Shown: positions 25,377-34,386, numbered from the stretch's first letter. The stretch is DNA of 64,000 nt from Candidatus Saccharimonadota bacterium (GCA_013289705.1 JABCZM010000006.1:1-64000), one strand, 5' to 3'. Notes: generated by a model not told the origin, from the sequence alone. Program-made: numbers and translations.

Positions 25377-26216
25377 TTACCCAATTTCCACTGCGGGGCA
25401 GACACGGATGCTTCGGAGGACGTGCTCTGCATGATGCAGCTGGTGACTCACGTCATTGCCTTCAACACGCCGAACTGGCACGCAACCGTCTGCTGTCAGA
25501 CCTTCACCAGTGAGCATTGTTGATGTCCAGTCGTCGTCGGTTTCTTGAGATAATTGTTTACTGTCTGGTAAGTTGACGCGTCGCATGCGGGCATCTTCGA
25601 TCTTTGCCGTGTACACTGCGTCGGTCATGCCCTGACGGGCGTCGTAGGTGGTTCCGTTAACGGTAACTCGAAATAAGTCGTCGTTCTTCCTGGACATGAC
25701 TGCGTCATAGCCTCTTGCTCTGTCGTAGTTTTTTTGGGGGTCGCCAATGTCGACACCGTTGCCGGTGTGCAGAAGAGTGAATGTTCGCTTGCCATCTTTT
25801 TTGGTCATGACAACGCGCAAGCTGTCCTCGGTGACGCCGTACTCTTTGAGCTCACTAGCTGCAAGGGTGGTGCGAAGTTCGCTAGCTTTGGTTCGCTGCT
25901 CGCGGCTCATAGCCTCCCAAATGCTTTCGTGAGCGAAAGGTTTAGCTGGTTCAGCGGTCATCTCAAAAGCTGCTTGGCTAGGCATTAGTACGGAGGCTGC
26001 CAGTTGATAGCCCTTGAAGCGTTGCTGTGCGCTTTGTAACTTTGCCATTTCTTCGGCTTCGTCCCCTTCTGTTCTCGAACTGCTCAGTAGTTCGGCCAAT
26101 CCACGGGCTGCGTCTTGGCGCATATCGAAGGCGTTGTTTGCTTCGTAGGCTAAATCCACGGCACGATCATAATCTGTTTGTGGTACTTGCTGCAGATAGC
26201 TCGATTGTTCTAACAT
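25377..26216 (-). CDS. Hypothetical protein (279 aa)
   Basis: Not recognised. The N-terminal half is helical and charged (coiled-coil-like RTEGDEAEEMAKLQSAQQRF), the middle has a beta-rich stretch (RTFTLLHTGNGVDIG; DLFRVTVNGTTYDARQGM), and the tail contains VRRVEGNDVSHQLHHAEHVL. There is no signal peptide or membrane segment, so it is predicted cytosolic. Starts at 26216 or 26237 are both possible and neither has a clear Shine-Dalgarno sequence. It is monocistronic, between the two-component system and a divergent DedA gene. Confidence 0.6.
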   Translation of the reverse strand: MLEQSSYLQQVPQTDYDRAVDLAYEANNAFDMRQDAARGLAELLSSSRTEGDEAEEMAKLQSAQQRFKGYQLAASVLMPSQAAFEMTAEPAKPFAHESIWEAMSREQRTKASELRTTLAASELKEYGVTEDSLRVVMTKKDGKRTFTLLHTGNGVDIGDPQKNYDRARGYDAVMSRKNDDLFRVTVNGTTYDARQGMTDAVYTAKIEDARMRRVNLPDSKQLSQETDDDWTSTMLTGEGLTADGCVPVRRVEGNDVSHQLHHAEHVLRSIRVCPAVEIG

Positions 26217-26359
26217 AGTTACTATTAGATCATACATTGTCTAAAATATCAAGATATAACAGCCAAACTTCCTTGGAATCGTGGATGATGGCGTCTCGGA
26301 AGACGCTAGTTGTATGCCATTGTCAGCTAAACCTTACGGTTTAAGGTAAACTTAAATAA

Positions 26360-27013
26360 ATGCACGAATTTCTTTCCTGGTTAGATCGCTACACCGAAAG
26401 TTTGCAGGTCTTTCTGCAGGCCCATATAGTTTTAGCGCCACTCTTGCTCCTACTGATAGAAGAAATGGGGGTGCCGATATTGATTCCGGGCGATGCCATC
26501 ATTGCTTATGTGGGCTACGGCCTCAGCCAACATCATTCAGCAGCGCTGTGGCAAGCATTTGTTCTCGCCTTAGTCTCGGTGCTAGGGGGTGCTACCTTTT
26601 TATTTTATGCGGCGCGCCGTTACGGTAAGTGGCTTATCAATACAGTTGGCCGTTTTATATTTTTGCGCCAGAGCCACATCGACAAAGCTGAAAAGCTGTT
26701 TGCACGCTACGGTGTTTGGACAATTATTTTCGGCCGGCATATACCTGGTTTGCGTATTCCAATTACCATTTTTGCCGCCACTTCCGGTGTGCGGTACCGT
26801 ACTTTCATTGCCAGTACCTTCGTTTCGACCGTACTTTGGATATTATTTTACCTTAAGATTGGTAAGACATTCGGCCCAGGCTTCCAGAACCTGTTCCGCC
26901 GTGATGCTACCCTGTCGATCGTGGTGGTTGTGGGTTTATTGTTGTTGGTTGTCGGTCTGCACTTTTATGGTAATTGGCGCCGAGCGTTGGCAATAAAAAG
27001 GAATAAGCCATAG
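26360..27013 (+). CDS. DedA-family membrane protein
   Basis: A 217-residue DedA/SNARE-associated (VTT-domain) protein, a family implicated in undecaprenyl-phosphate or phospholipid flipping and proton-dependent homeostasis. The LLIEEMGVPILIPGDAIIAY re-entrant segment and FGRHIPGLRIPITIFAATSG, with the conserved G-R-x-x-P-x-x-R, are present, with about five hydrophobic segments. TAAACT lies 7 nt upstream of ATG 26360, consistent with leaderless initiation. Confidence 0.9.
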   Translation: MHEFLSWLDRYTESLQVFLQAHIVLAPLLLLLIEEMGVPILIPGDAIIAYVGYGLSQHHSAALWQAFVLALVSVLGGATFLFYAARRYGKWLINTVGRFIFLRQSHIDKAEKLFARYGVWTIIFGRHIPGLRIPITIFAATSGVRYRTFIASTFVSTVLWILFYLKIGKTFGPGFQNLFRRDATLSIVVVVGLLLLVVGLHFYGNWRRALAIKRNKP

Positions 27014-27150
27014 TGCTACATGCAGCTTCGCATTGTTGCAACTGCTCAGCTCTTATCCCTCATTGGCGTAGTATGCTCTATTGATGATGTGCACCAGGGC
27101 GACGACATTACTATCAAGACCAACGTCAACGTATATATGTGAATAGTCTT

Positions 27151-27411
27151 CTAATGACTTTCGACTAGCTCACCAGCTTTGTCAAAAACAAAGAACGTAC
27201 CACCAAGAGCTGCTGCTTGTTTCTTTGTCGCGGTAAGTACATTAGCTTTGTCGGCAAAGGTACCGATAACTTTTTGATTACTGATCTGTATGACGCGCCA
27301 GCCAAGGGGCTTGGTCTTACAAACACGCTTTTAAAACCCTTTTCAACGGCTTCAGTATACTCTCGGACTTGTTGGTTGGATTTGCCGGTGGGGTAGATTT
27401 TTATAGGTCAT
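27151..27411 (-). pseudogene. Frameshifted DUF2188-like small protein
   Basis: On the minus strand one frame encodes IYPTGKSNQQVREYTEAVEK and GFKSVFVRPSP, and another then continues LGWRVIQISNQKVIGTFADK, then LTATKKQAAALGGTFFVFDK to a stop at 27151. The join lies at a short C run near 27310. Together these read as one DUF2188-type domain. The likely start MTYKN (ATG 27411) is in yet another frame, so at least two frameshifts have occurred. Intact relatives are small proteins of unknown function. Sequencing error is possible but two shifts make decay more likely. Confidence 0.55.
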
Positions 27412-27431
27412 ATTTTTAAATACCAGTTCTT

Positions 27432-27529
27432 TTATGCTGCCTCATCAAGAGTGACTGGTTTCCCAAACTCCGACTCCAAGCTTACCCGTGCTTTTCATAT
27501 GCATCGTCGCTAGTGTTAGGTACGCTCAT
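27432..27529 (-). pseudogene. Decayed small gene downstream of the RloB-like gene
   Basis: ATG 27529 follows GAGG by 4 nt and opens MSVPNTSDDAYEKHG before a stop; the adjacent frame continues SLESEFGKPVTLDEAA to its own stop at 27432. A single-base shift near 27484 would join them into a protein of about 31 residues. The family is not recognised. It begins 13 nt after the RloB-like gene and may have been the last gene of that operon. Confidence 0.4.
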
Positions 27530-27542
27530 TTAACCTCGTTGA

Positions 27543-28079
27543 TTAAGCTTCAAAAAATTTTATGAGCTGGTCTAGATCGGGAATTTTCTGGCGCGCTTCT
27601 TCTAAAACTTCAAGTGTGAAATGTCGATCGTAGGAGGCTGGAGTTCGCCGCTTGTCGGCCTGTATGTAATCTCGTTGAAACTCATGTTTGCAAGTTCTGG
27701 ATTGATACCCTGAGTAGTTTTTACCTGGATTTAGTATTGACAGTAGCATTGTGTCAAGACATGGAGTATTCCAGCAAATTTCAATGTTATCCTTTGTCTG
27801 TGCAATTGCTACCGCATTATCATGCTCGGCGCGTGATCGATCGTTATCTACTTTAACAAGGTATCTATCAAAATCATCAGGTATTCGGAGAGTCTCCCGT
27901 ACTATTGAGTCGGGAGATCCTCCGCCGCCTTGCTGGGCTTTAAATCGTGTATTTGTTGCACTTCGACTAGCGTATAGCTTCTTAATGTGCCTGACAAAGG
28001 CGAGATCATGCGCACCCTCACAGTATATGAGTGCCGTAGGTCTAACTTGCCTACTGATTCTTGGGTGACGATTCAGCAT
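27543..28079 (-). CDS. RloB-like protein (AbiL-type defence partner)
   Basis: A 178-residue RloB-domain protein. ALIYCEGAHDLAFVRHIKKL, with the conserved Glu, and the acidic YLVKVDNDRS resemble a Toprim-like nuclease core; ICWNTPCLDTMLLS and YDRHFTLEVLEEAR match the family's later helices. With the AAA ATPase 4 nt upstream it forms an RloA/RloB (AbiL-like) pair, a known type of abortive-infection or restriction-linked defence module. No restriction-modification genes are next to it. Confidence 0.78.
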   Translation of the reverse strand: MLNRHPRISRQVRPTALIYCEGAHDLAFVRHIKKLYASRSATNTRFKAQQGGGGSPDSIVRETLRIPDDFDRYLVKVDNDRSRAEHDNAVAIAQTKDNIEICWNTPCLDTMLLSILNPGKNYSGYQSRTCKHEFQRDYIQADKRRTPASYDRHFTLEVLEEARQKIPDLDQLIKFFEA

Positions 28080-28083
28080 GATT

Positions 28084-29280
28084 TTATCCTATATCCGGTA
28101 CTCCACCGTATGCGCCAGCAAGGTATTTTGTGTAGTAATTCTCGCCTGCTCTAACGCCACTTACCTCATCGAGACGCCAGATGGCCGTTTGTCCATCATC
28201 TTCTTTCTCGGTAATCACAATCTGGTATTTATCAAGTTGCGCTAGGATGCGATGGTTATGCGTACTAAAAAGTAGTTGTGCATTCTTGGAGTTTAAATCT
28301 GAGTCACCAAACATGCTGACCAATTCTTGAATCATGTCTGGGTGTAGACTCGCATCAAACTCGTCTATGATAGCCATAGAGCCCTTAGCAAGTGCAAGGA
28401 GGATGATTTTCAGCAGCCCGTATAGTTTCCTTGTGCCGGAAGATTCGTAGTCTAATTGTAGCGGGAGTTGTTTATTGCCAAATTTGTGAACAACGCTGAC
28501 CTGGAGTTGATGGTTTTCTGACTCTTCGATATTGAAGTTGCTAAGTCCAAGATCAAACTTTTGTAGAATTTCATCAGCTTTTTCTTTTAGATCCTTGTTG
28601 AGATGGAAATAACTCACTGCACCGTAAAGTGCTTCATGACTACCGAAAACTTGATCACCAATGTAGCCAGACTCTTTAACATTGAAATCAATAGTTTGCC
28701 AATAGGCTGCAATCTCCCGGCTTAGCTTATGGTTCAGTCGTAAGGCCGTACTAATGGCTGTTGCATTATCACGTATTAGAGTCTCAAATCCTGGGGGAGC
28801 ATCAAAGTTTGCTAGCGATATCTTGTAGCTAACGTCGTCTTTGGTGCCAGAACGTTCAAACAGAGTTTTTGCGGTTCGACGCTTAGAGGTTATGCTTCTC
28901 TCCACTAGTCTTTCGTAGTGGATTTTTTTGGCGGTGAGATGGACATCATATTCAAAAATAACTTCACCGAGAGAGAACACTACACCTAACTTCGTGAGAT
29001 CATTCTCCGATGTGGTCATGAACGGCTTGATTGGGATCTCGCTGGTGGGGTTCTCATTCCAGGAGTCAGTTAGTAGCCATTTGATAACAGGCAGCACTTT
29101 AAGGAGATTTGTTTTTCCAGATGCGTTAGGCCCAATCACAGACTCTAATAGAGAAATCCTGGTATCAGTCGCATCTTTTATGTAAGTAGTCTTGTCGGGG
29201 GCATTATCGTCCGCGACAAAGCTAAGGTCCATTCTGTCTTTAAAGGAGTAGAAATTTTCGCAGCTGAATGAGTGTATCAT
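28084..29280 (-). CDS. RloA-like AAA/OLD-type ATPase of a defence pair
   Basis: A 398-residue ABC-like ATPase of the AAA_15/AAA_21 group. It starts SFSCENFYSFKDRMDLSF, has Walker A IGPNASGKTNLL near residue 49, the signature-like SSGTRKLYGLL near 284, Walker B AIIDEFDASLHPDM near 308, and the His switch FSTHNHRI. RloA proteins act with RloB as toxin/sensor ATPases in phage defence. TATAGT (complement of 29292-29297) gives a leader of only a few nt. A palindrome overlaps the promoter. Confidence 0.82.
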   Translation of the reverse strand: MIHSFSCENFYSFKDRMDLSFVADDNAPDKTTYIKDATDTRISLLESVIGPNASGKTNLLKVLPVIKWLLTDSWNENPTSEIPIKPFMTTSENDLTKLGVVFSLGEVIFEYDVHLTAKKIHYERLVERSITSKRRTAKTLFERSGTKDDVSYKISLANFDAPPGFETLIRDNATAISTALRLNHKLSREIAAYWQTIDFNVKESGYIGDQVFGSHEALYGAVSYFHLNKDLKEKADEILQKFDLGLSNFNIEESENHQLQVSVVHKFGNKQLPLQLDYESSGTRKLYGLLKIILLALAKGSMAIIDEFDASLHPDMIQELVSMFGDSDLNSKNAQLLFSTHNHRILAQLDKYQIVITEKEDDGQTAIWRLDEVSGVRAGENYYTKYLAGAYGGVPDIG

Positions 29281-29290
29281 ATTTAAAGAG

Positions 29291-29317
29291 TACTATATTG
29301 ACTAGCATAAGTCAATA
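29291..29317 (-). promoter_or_regulatory. RloAB promoter with inverted-repeat operator
   Basis: On the minus strand a -10-like TATAGT (29292-29297) lies 11 nt before ATG 29280. It overlaps a perfect 8-bp inverted repeat TATTGACT-N6-AGTCAATA (29296-29317), well placed to be a repressor site for this defence operon. The binding protein is not evident nearby. Confidence 0.5.
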
Positions 29318-29471
29318 ATATACGTATTTTCGCATATTACTTAGTTATAGATTAAATATAGTTTTCTGTAACGGATAGAAAAGTTTGATCGCCGTCTATC
29401 CCTTAGCGAACGACTTTGTAGCTTAAATATGAATATTAAAGCTATGTGTAGGCAGGTCTTTTTTACGGGCT

Positions 29472-30911
29472 TTATTCGTAACGTAGCGCTTCGACAGGGT
29501 TTAATTTGGCTGCGCGAGCTGCGGGATAGAGCCCAGCTAACATGCCAATCAGTGTAGCTATGCCTACGACGGCCAAAATCAGCCAGGGTGGTAGGCTGAT
29601 TATGTCGTGCGCCTTTACGCCCTGGCTCACCAGTTGTTTGTTAACGAAGATGTTTGCAATACGTGTTAAGCCAAAACCGACCGCTATACCAACTACTCCG
29701 CCCCAGAACCCTAGTAGCGCAGCTTCGATAGTAAACAGCGTTCGCACCGTGGAGCGCTTGGCGCCCACGGCTCTCATGACACCGATTTCACGGGTCCGTT
29801 CCAAGATTGCCATCACCATGGTGTTAACGACTCCCACTGCTGCTACGGCTAGCGCAATACCACCAATGCCACCCAACACTAACCCAATGACATTAAAGAT
29901 AGTGAGCTGTTGTTTGATTGAAGCCTCTGCATCAGCTGCTCCGAGGCCTAGTTTTTTGACGGCCGTGGCAACGCTGGCGGCATTTTTACTGTTGTCGACC
30001 TTGGCAATCAGGCTGCTGTAGCCGTTCTGGGCAAGCATATCGGTGGTGGTTAGTGTCATGTGCTGCGTGATATTGCAGGGGCCAGCTATTCTTTGACACT
30101 TGGCTTGCTGCGCGGCATTGGCAGCTTGGTCGGCGGGAGTTACTTGGTACATTTGATTTTCCTGCATTTCGCGCATCCACTCTATTGGTATGCGAACAGA
30201 TTGCGAATTGTTGCTGGTATCAATAACGCCAACAATCGTACCGGTTAAGGTAGTCGGCTTATTATTTGGCTGGTTATTGCCGTTGCAGGGTCCATTACAT
30301 TGTTGGGGTGGTTGGATATTAGCGCCTACTCCGCTGTAGAAGTCTTGGGTGAGCAACTTAACACTCTTGCCTATGATTCCGCCGTAATTACCCTTGAAGC
30401 CGAACTTGTCTGCATAATCTGAAGTAATTGTTAATACACCGGTAGTATCACTTGTCTGGATATCGCGGCCAGCTAGTACATTATTAACGATAATGCCGTT
30501 AGCATCATATGCCGTAGTTTGGTTTAGGCTTAAATTCTGGTTTCCGTAAGCGATGGCCGCAAGCATACCTTGACCAGCCACTCGTGCAACGCCAGTGACG
30601 TGCGGAATGGCTTTGACTTTATCAACAACCAAATCAGTTAACTTTGTGCAATTAGTACTGCAGTTGCCGCCGCTATTATGCTGAGCGTCATTGAAGTTAG
30701 TAATGTCCTGCTGGGGTGAAATTGCTACCTGTTGAAGGGTCCCGTTGGCTTGGACTTGGTCCAAAAAGAAGCTTTTGGCACCGGTTACTAGGGCTAGCAT
30801 AATTGTGACGCTTGTTGCACCAATGACGACGGCAAAAATAGTCAATGCCGACCGCAATTTTGCCCGCCAAATGTTACGAAAAGCCAAGATTACGTAGTCG
30901 CTAAAATGCAT
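29472..30911 (-). CDS. MacB/FtsX-type ABC transporter permease
   Basis: A 479-residue permease: one N-terminal membrane segment (about 21-43), a large extracellular MacB-PCD-type domain (about 50-345) with low-complexity QQCNGPCNGNNQPNNKP, then three C-terminal membrane segments and the FtsX motif MAILERTREIGVMRAVGAKR and GLYPAARAAKLNPVEALRYE. It pairs with the ATPase 1 nt upstream. Such exporters move peptides, antibiotics or lipoproteins, or transmit envelope signals; no membrane-fusion partner is adjacent. Confidence 0.92.
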   Translation of the reverse strand: MHFSDYVILAFRNIWRAKLRSALTIFAVVIGATSVTIMLALVTGAKSFFLDQVQANGTLQQVAISPQQDITNFNDAQHNSGGNCSTNCTKLTDLVVDKVKAIPHVTGVARVAGQGMLAAIAYGNQNLSLNQTTAYDANGIIVNNVLAGRDIQTSDTTGVLTITSDYADKFGFKGNYGGIIGKSVKLLTQDFYSGVGANIQPPQQCNGPCNGNNQPNNKPTTLTGTIVGVIDTSNNSQSVRIPIEWMREMQENQMYQVTPADQAANAAQQAKCQRIAGPCNITQHMTLTTTDMLAQNGYSSLIAKVDNSKNAASVATAVKKLGLGAADAEASIKQQLTIFNVIGLVLGGIGGIALAVAAVGVVNTMVMAILERTREIGVMRAVGAKRSTVRTLFTIEAALLGFWGGVVGIAVGFGLTRIANIFVNKQLVSQGVKAHDIISLPPWLILAVVGIATLIGMLAGLYPAARAAKLNPVEALRYE

Positions 30912-30912
30912 A

Positions 30913-31602
30913 TTAAGCTCCGTGCTCCGATAATTTACCGTCGCGAATTTCGATCATATGTTTTGCTTTTCGAGCGACTTCTTGGTCGTGCGTAATAATG
31001 AGGATAGTTATGCCTTGCGTGTTAAGGTCGTTGATGAGTGCCATTATTTCTTTGCCTTTCGCGCTATCAAGGTTGCCGGTTGGCTCATCGGCAATAATTA
31101 TGCTGGGTCGAACCGCTAGTGCCCTGGCAATGGCAACCCGCTGCCGCTGGCCGCCTGATAATTGATTCGCAGTGTGTTTCAAATGGTCACCCAGACCTAC
31201 GGCCTGAAGGCACTCTATGGCGCGAGCCTTTCGAGCTTTGCGTCCTACTTTTGAAAAGACTAGCGGCAGCATAACATTTTCGACAATTGTATTATTGCCC
31301 TGCAAATTAAACGACTGAAAGACAAAACCTATATGGTGATTACGGTATTCCGAAAGCTGCGCGTCACGAAGTTGTGATAAATCGTTGCCGTCAACTATGA
31401 CAGTACCGCTGGTTGGCTGGTCGAGCCCACCAATGATATTTGCCAGGGTTGATTTACCCGAGCCTGAAGGGCCAGTCAATGTTACATAATCGCCTGGCTG
31501 GATAACTAAACTTACATTATCCAATGCATTGAGGGTTTCCCCGCCTAATTTATAAGTTTTGGTGACGCCTCTTAATTCAATGACAGGTGTAGGTATTGGC
31601 AT
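30913..31602 (-). CDS. ABC transporter ATP-binding protein (LolD/MacB type)
   Basis: A 229-residue ATPase. Walker A is LTGPSGSGKSTLANIIGG, the signature LSGGQRQRVAIARAL, Walker B IIIADEPTGNLDSA and the switch His in ILIITHDQEVA. The short spacing and GNLD place it in the LolD/MacB/SalX group. It is followed directly by its permease. The upstream 235 bp to the next gene is AT-rich without clear genes. Confidence 0.94.
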   Translation of the reverse strand: MPIPTPVIELRGVTKTYKLGGETLNALDNVSLVIQPGDYVTLTGPSGSGKSTLANIIGGLDQPTSGTVIVDGNDLSQLRDAQLSEYRNHHIGFVFQSFNLQGNNTIVENVMLPLVFSKVGRKARKARAIECLQAVGLGDHLKHTANQLSGGQRQRVAIARALAVRPSIIIADEPTGNLDSAKGKEIMALINDLNTQGITILIITHDQEVARKAKHMIEIRDGKLSEHGA

Positions 31603-31837
31603 GTATGGTTTTTACTTTTATTTATAGAAATTAATATTTTAAGCATAGGCTTTATTTCTTAAAATGCAAATACGATGTTAAGGTTTTCGCTCGAAAATCG
31701 ATGTATATGTTAAAGAAAGCAAAAAAAGACCGCTGCCCTTTACATCTCAAGATGAAAGAATGAATATGCTGCTTAGCTCCCACCACCGGACAAGCTTTAT
31801 GCTTTAACATCGACGAAAAGATGGTCAACCACGGAAG

Positions 31838-32041
31838 TTATTTCTTTCGTGTTGCAAGCCAAAGCGATAGGCTCAGCATAGTTATGACCAGAGCTGGCAA
31901 TAACCACCACGCCTGTACTCGAAGGCCATGGGCTAAGAGTCCCGTTAAGGCCAGCCCCATGATGACGCCTGCTGCAATTCGCCAATCGTCACCAATTATG
32001 AAGTGATACCAGAATGACCCAAATCGTTTTAAGATGTTCAT
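31838..32041 (-). CDS. Small two-helix membrane protein (67 aa)
   Basis: The frame from ATG 32041 gives 67 residues with two hydrophobic helices (DWRIAAGVIMGLALTGLLA and WWLLPALVITMLSLSLWLA) and a basic end TRKK. It overlaps the upstream COG4280 gene by 4 nt (ATGA), so it is coupled to it and may be its partner or subunit. Family unknown. The longer frame to 32161 runs into the upstream coding sequence and is rejected. Confidence 0.65.
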   Translation of the reverse strand: MNILKRFGSFWYHFIIGDDWRIAAGVIMGLALTGLLAHGLRVQAWWLLPALVITMLSLSLWLATRKK

Positions 32042-32796
32042 GCTAATCTTCCGTTGCCGGTAAATTGAACATGTCGACGTTTCAGCCATGTCACCTGCAC
32101 CAAAGCGGTTGCAGTGATGAGTGCTATCACGCAGAATAACGCAGCATCGCTCCCTGGCCACTTTATGCCCGCACCTTCCGAGCCCCAGAATATTCCAAAG
32201 CTGGTCAGCATAATGCCTACCGCAAACTTCAAACTGTTTTCGGGAACCTTCGACAATGGCTTGTGGATCTTAACGCCAGCAGCCACAATCACGATTACGG
32301 CAGATGCCGCAGCTATAACCGCTAGTGGTATTGATCCTTGATTGGCACCAAATGTTACGACAATAAACGCCACCTCCAGTCCCTCAAGTAGAACACCTTT
32401 AAAGGCAATCGTAAAAGCATACCAGTCGTCGATCATGGCTTTTTGCTGAGCATGCTTCACACGCTTTGCTGCGGCTGCTGCTTTGTCAAAAATAGCAGCT
32501 TCATCGTGTAGCGGTTTGAAGCCGCTGGCTCGCAGGATAGCTTTTTTAAGCCACTGTAGCCCGAATGTTAACAAAAGACTACCAACAATGAGCCGCAAAG
32601 CATTGATAGGAATGAGTGTCAGTGCCGGACCCAATACAGCCACAAAGATACCCAACACAATTGTAGCCGCCCCGACCCCATACCACGTCGAGCGCCAGCC
32701 ACGAGTTGTGCCCATGGCTAGCACGATTGTTAACGCTTCAACTCCTTCGACGATGGAGGCTAAGAAGACGCTAAGAACCAATAAGAAATTATGCAC
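32038..32796 (-). CDS. COG4280-family integral membrane protein
   Basis: A 252-residue membrane protein with about seven helices in two similar halves. FLASIVEGVEALTIVLAMG and GVLLEGLEVAFIVVTFGANQ each carry an E-G-(V/L)-E motif, the hallmark of this family and reminiscent of cation exchangers (UPF0016/GDT1) and FTR1 permeases. Metal transport is a plausible but unproven role. The cytosolic linker (DEAAIFDKAAAAAKRVKHAQ) is helical. It overlaps the small membrane gene downstream by 4 nt. Confidence 0.78.
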   Translation of the reverse strand: MHNFLLVLSVFLASIVEGVEALTIVLAMGTTRGWRSTWYGVGAATIVLGIFVAVLGPALTLIPINALRLIVGSLLLTFGLQWLKKAILRASGFKPLHDEAAIFDKAAAAAKRVKHAQQKAMIDDWYAFTIAFKGVLLEGLEVAFIVVTFGANQGSIPLAVIAAASAVIVIVAAGVKIHKPLSKVPENSLKFAVGIMLTSFGIFWGSEGAGIKWPGSDAALFCVIALITATALVQVTWLKRRHVQFTGNGRLA

Positions 32797-32941
32797 TGAC
32801 TATTCCTATGCCCATAGGAAAGAGTTTATACCAAAAGCCTATAAAAATCGCATTGACAGCTTTTACGATCGGCCGCCTGTCTCTTGGCTTCATCGAGTGC
32901 TGTTGGCCGTCACGAAAACACTACTTGATCTCGGCACAATA

Positions 32942-33493
32942 CTAACAGACATAAGTTAGGAGGACATTACCCGAGTTAAAGGCCCTAGAGGCCTTTAGGG
33001 TGAACTGTAGCAGCTTGTCCGTGCCGTCAAACAGGGGTGTTCCCTTGCCTAGAATAATTGGGTTGACCATAACCCTGATTTCTTCGAGCAGACCTTCTTC
33101 GATAAGCGTAAGACATAAGTTCGAGCTGGCAAGTACGGCAATGTCTTTGCTGGGTGTATTTTTAAGTTGGTGCATTTTTTCGACTACATTGTTACTTGAT
33201 TCTACGTTCTGCCAATCTGTGCTTATCGGGTTGTGCGAAAATACGACTTTCTTGAGGCTATTCATTCTGGTGGCGGTTCCGGGTTCTGCTTTGATTGCTT
33301 CTTCGGAAGGCCAAAACTCGGCCATCAATTCATACGTTCTTCGGCCAAATATAAGCGTATCCGTCTCATCGAGTTGGTCTTCTGCAAATTTGGCAAACTC
33401 TTCGTTATCGGCATTATGCCAACTTATGTCGTGATTCGGGCCTTCGAAGTAGCCGTCAAGCGTGGTCATCATAAAAAGAAATACTTTTCTCAT
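32942..33493 (-). CDS. Dihydrofolate reductase/RibD C-terminal-like reductase
   Basis: A 183-residue RibD_C/YyaP-type protein. MTTLDGYFEGPNHDISW opens the fold; DTLIFGRRTYELMAEFWP is the conserved G-R-x-T-Y block; VNPIILGKGTPLFDG closes it. These NAD(P)H-binding reductases are related to DHFR and to the pyrimidine reductase domain of RibD, but most standalone members have no defined substrate. TATCAT lies 6 nt before ATG 33493 on the minus strand, suggesting leaderless expression. Confidence 0.85.
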   Translation of the reverse strand: MRKVFLFMMTTLDGYFEGPNHDISWHNADNEEFAKFAEDQLDETDTLIFGRRTYELMAEFWPSEEAIKAEPGTATRMNSLKKVVFSHNPISTDWQNVESSNNVVEKMHQLKNTPSKDIAVLASSNLCLTLIEEGLLEEIRVMVNPIILGKGTPLFDGTDKLLQFTLKASRAFNSGNVLLTYVC

Positions 33494-33615
33494 AAACCTA
33501 TGATAGCAGAAAGACTTCCGAAGAAGTTTTTAAGCATAAGCGTCTTGGCTCTCGCTATTGGTTGCTCTTCGTAACTTAAAATATAGTGAAGACGGGCGAG
33601 AGTACCTCGTGGTGG

Positions 33616-34272
33616 CTAAAGGCTTCCTCGCTCAATAACCTCCTCATAAAAAGTGTCGGCCTGGGATTCGATTTTCTCGAGAATGCGTGTGGCGACTTTT
33701 GCAGGGTCTAGGAAATCAGTATAGCTATCCGGTCGGTTCATGTCCCAAAATGGGGTCTGCATACCGCCAGGCATAAACAATGAAACTTTAACGCTGCTTT
33801 GTAGGCGTTCGCTTTCGAGACCTAGGCTCCTAGTGAAGCCAACCTGTGCGTGTTTAGTTCCAGCATATACTGCTTCGTCTTTTCGTGCCTTATAGCCAGT
33901 AGTCGAGCTAACAACTACAAAGTAACTATCAGCGTCGGAGGCTAACATTATACGAAATGCAGCCTGTGCAGCTGGTAATACGTTTCCGAAATTGACTGCA
34001 GCCATCTTCTCTGGGGATTCTTGTGAGGAGAAGTCGCCGTTATAGCCATATCCTGATATCCAGAAGAAGTTAAGTGGCGTATTATCGAATTGTCGGATTC
34101 GCTCACCCAGTAATGCCGCGTCGGATTCTGATGATAAGTCAATTTTAAAACCCTTGCCGTGTTTTACTTCGTCAAAACTTCTGCCAACTACAAAAGTTTC
34201 TTCGTCTTGTTCTTGAAGTTGTCTTGTAATACTTGCACCGAGACCGTGGGTGCCACCAATAATTATATTCAT
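33616..34272 (-). CDS. Short-chain dehydrogenase/reductase
   Basis: A 218-residue SDR with N-terminal nucleotide-binding MNIIIGGTHGLGASITRQL (TGxxxGxG in the variant GGTHGLG), VVVSSTTGYKARKDEAVY carrying the catalytic Ser, and AVYAGTKHAQVGFTRSL with the Y-x-x-x-K pair. The specificity is unknown. TATAGT lies 6 nt upstream of ATG 34272. A minus-strand terminator sits just upstream (34294-34322), so its promoter is separate from the small transcript there. Confidence 0.88.
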   Translation of the reverse strand: MNIIIGGTHGLGASITRQLQEQDEETFVVGRSFDEVKHGKGFKIDLSSESDAALLGERIRQFDNTPLNFFWISGYGYNGDFSSQESPEKMAAVNFGNVLPAAQAAFRIMLASDADSYFVVVSSTTGYKARKDEAVYAGTKHAQVGFTRSLGLESERLQSSVKVSLFMPGGMQTPFWDMNRPDSYTDFLDPAKVATRILEKIESQADTFYEEVIERGSL

Positions 34273-34293
34273 CAGATAACTATAGCAAAATCA

Positions 34294-34322
34294 ACTAAAA
34301 AGACCTCCTTATAATAGAGGTC
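34294..34322 (-). terminator. Intrinsic terminator, minus strand
   Basis: GACCTC (34302-34307) pairs with GAGGTC (34317-34322) and the minus strand then reads a T run (plus A run at 34297-34301). It lies upstream of the SDR gene and would end a short transcript from the promoter near 34393-34420. Confidence 0.65.
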
Positions 34323-34386
34323 ATAATGCTCATGGTTCCCCTGACTGGATTCGAACCGAACTCAATTGCCGCCTGATTTTTAGGCT
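34294..34386 (-). ncRNA. Candidate small RNA with tRNA T-arm-like 3' end
   Basis: On the minus strand TTGACA (34415-34420), a 16-nt spacer and TAAAGT (34393-34398) predict a start near 34386; the terminator at 34294-34322 would give an RNA of about 90 nt. It contains GGTTCGAATCC, the tRNA T-loop sequence, and a downstream CCA (34334-34336 complement), but the acceptor, D and anticodon arms of a real tRNA cannot be formed. It could be a decayed tRNA, a recombination remnant, or a genuine small RNA. Confidence 0.35.

Noticed and set aside
32805-32959. Plus-strand frame ending TKTLLDLGTILTDIS
   Set aside because: Its upstream part is the antisense shadow of the COG4280 gene, and no start is available for the short unique part.
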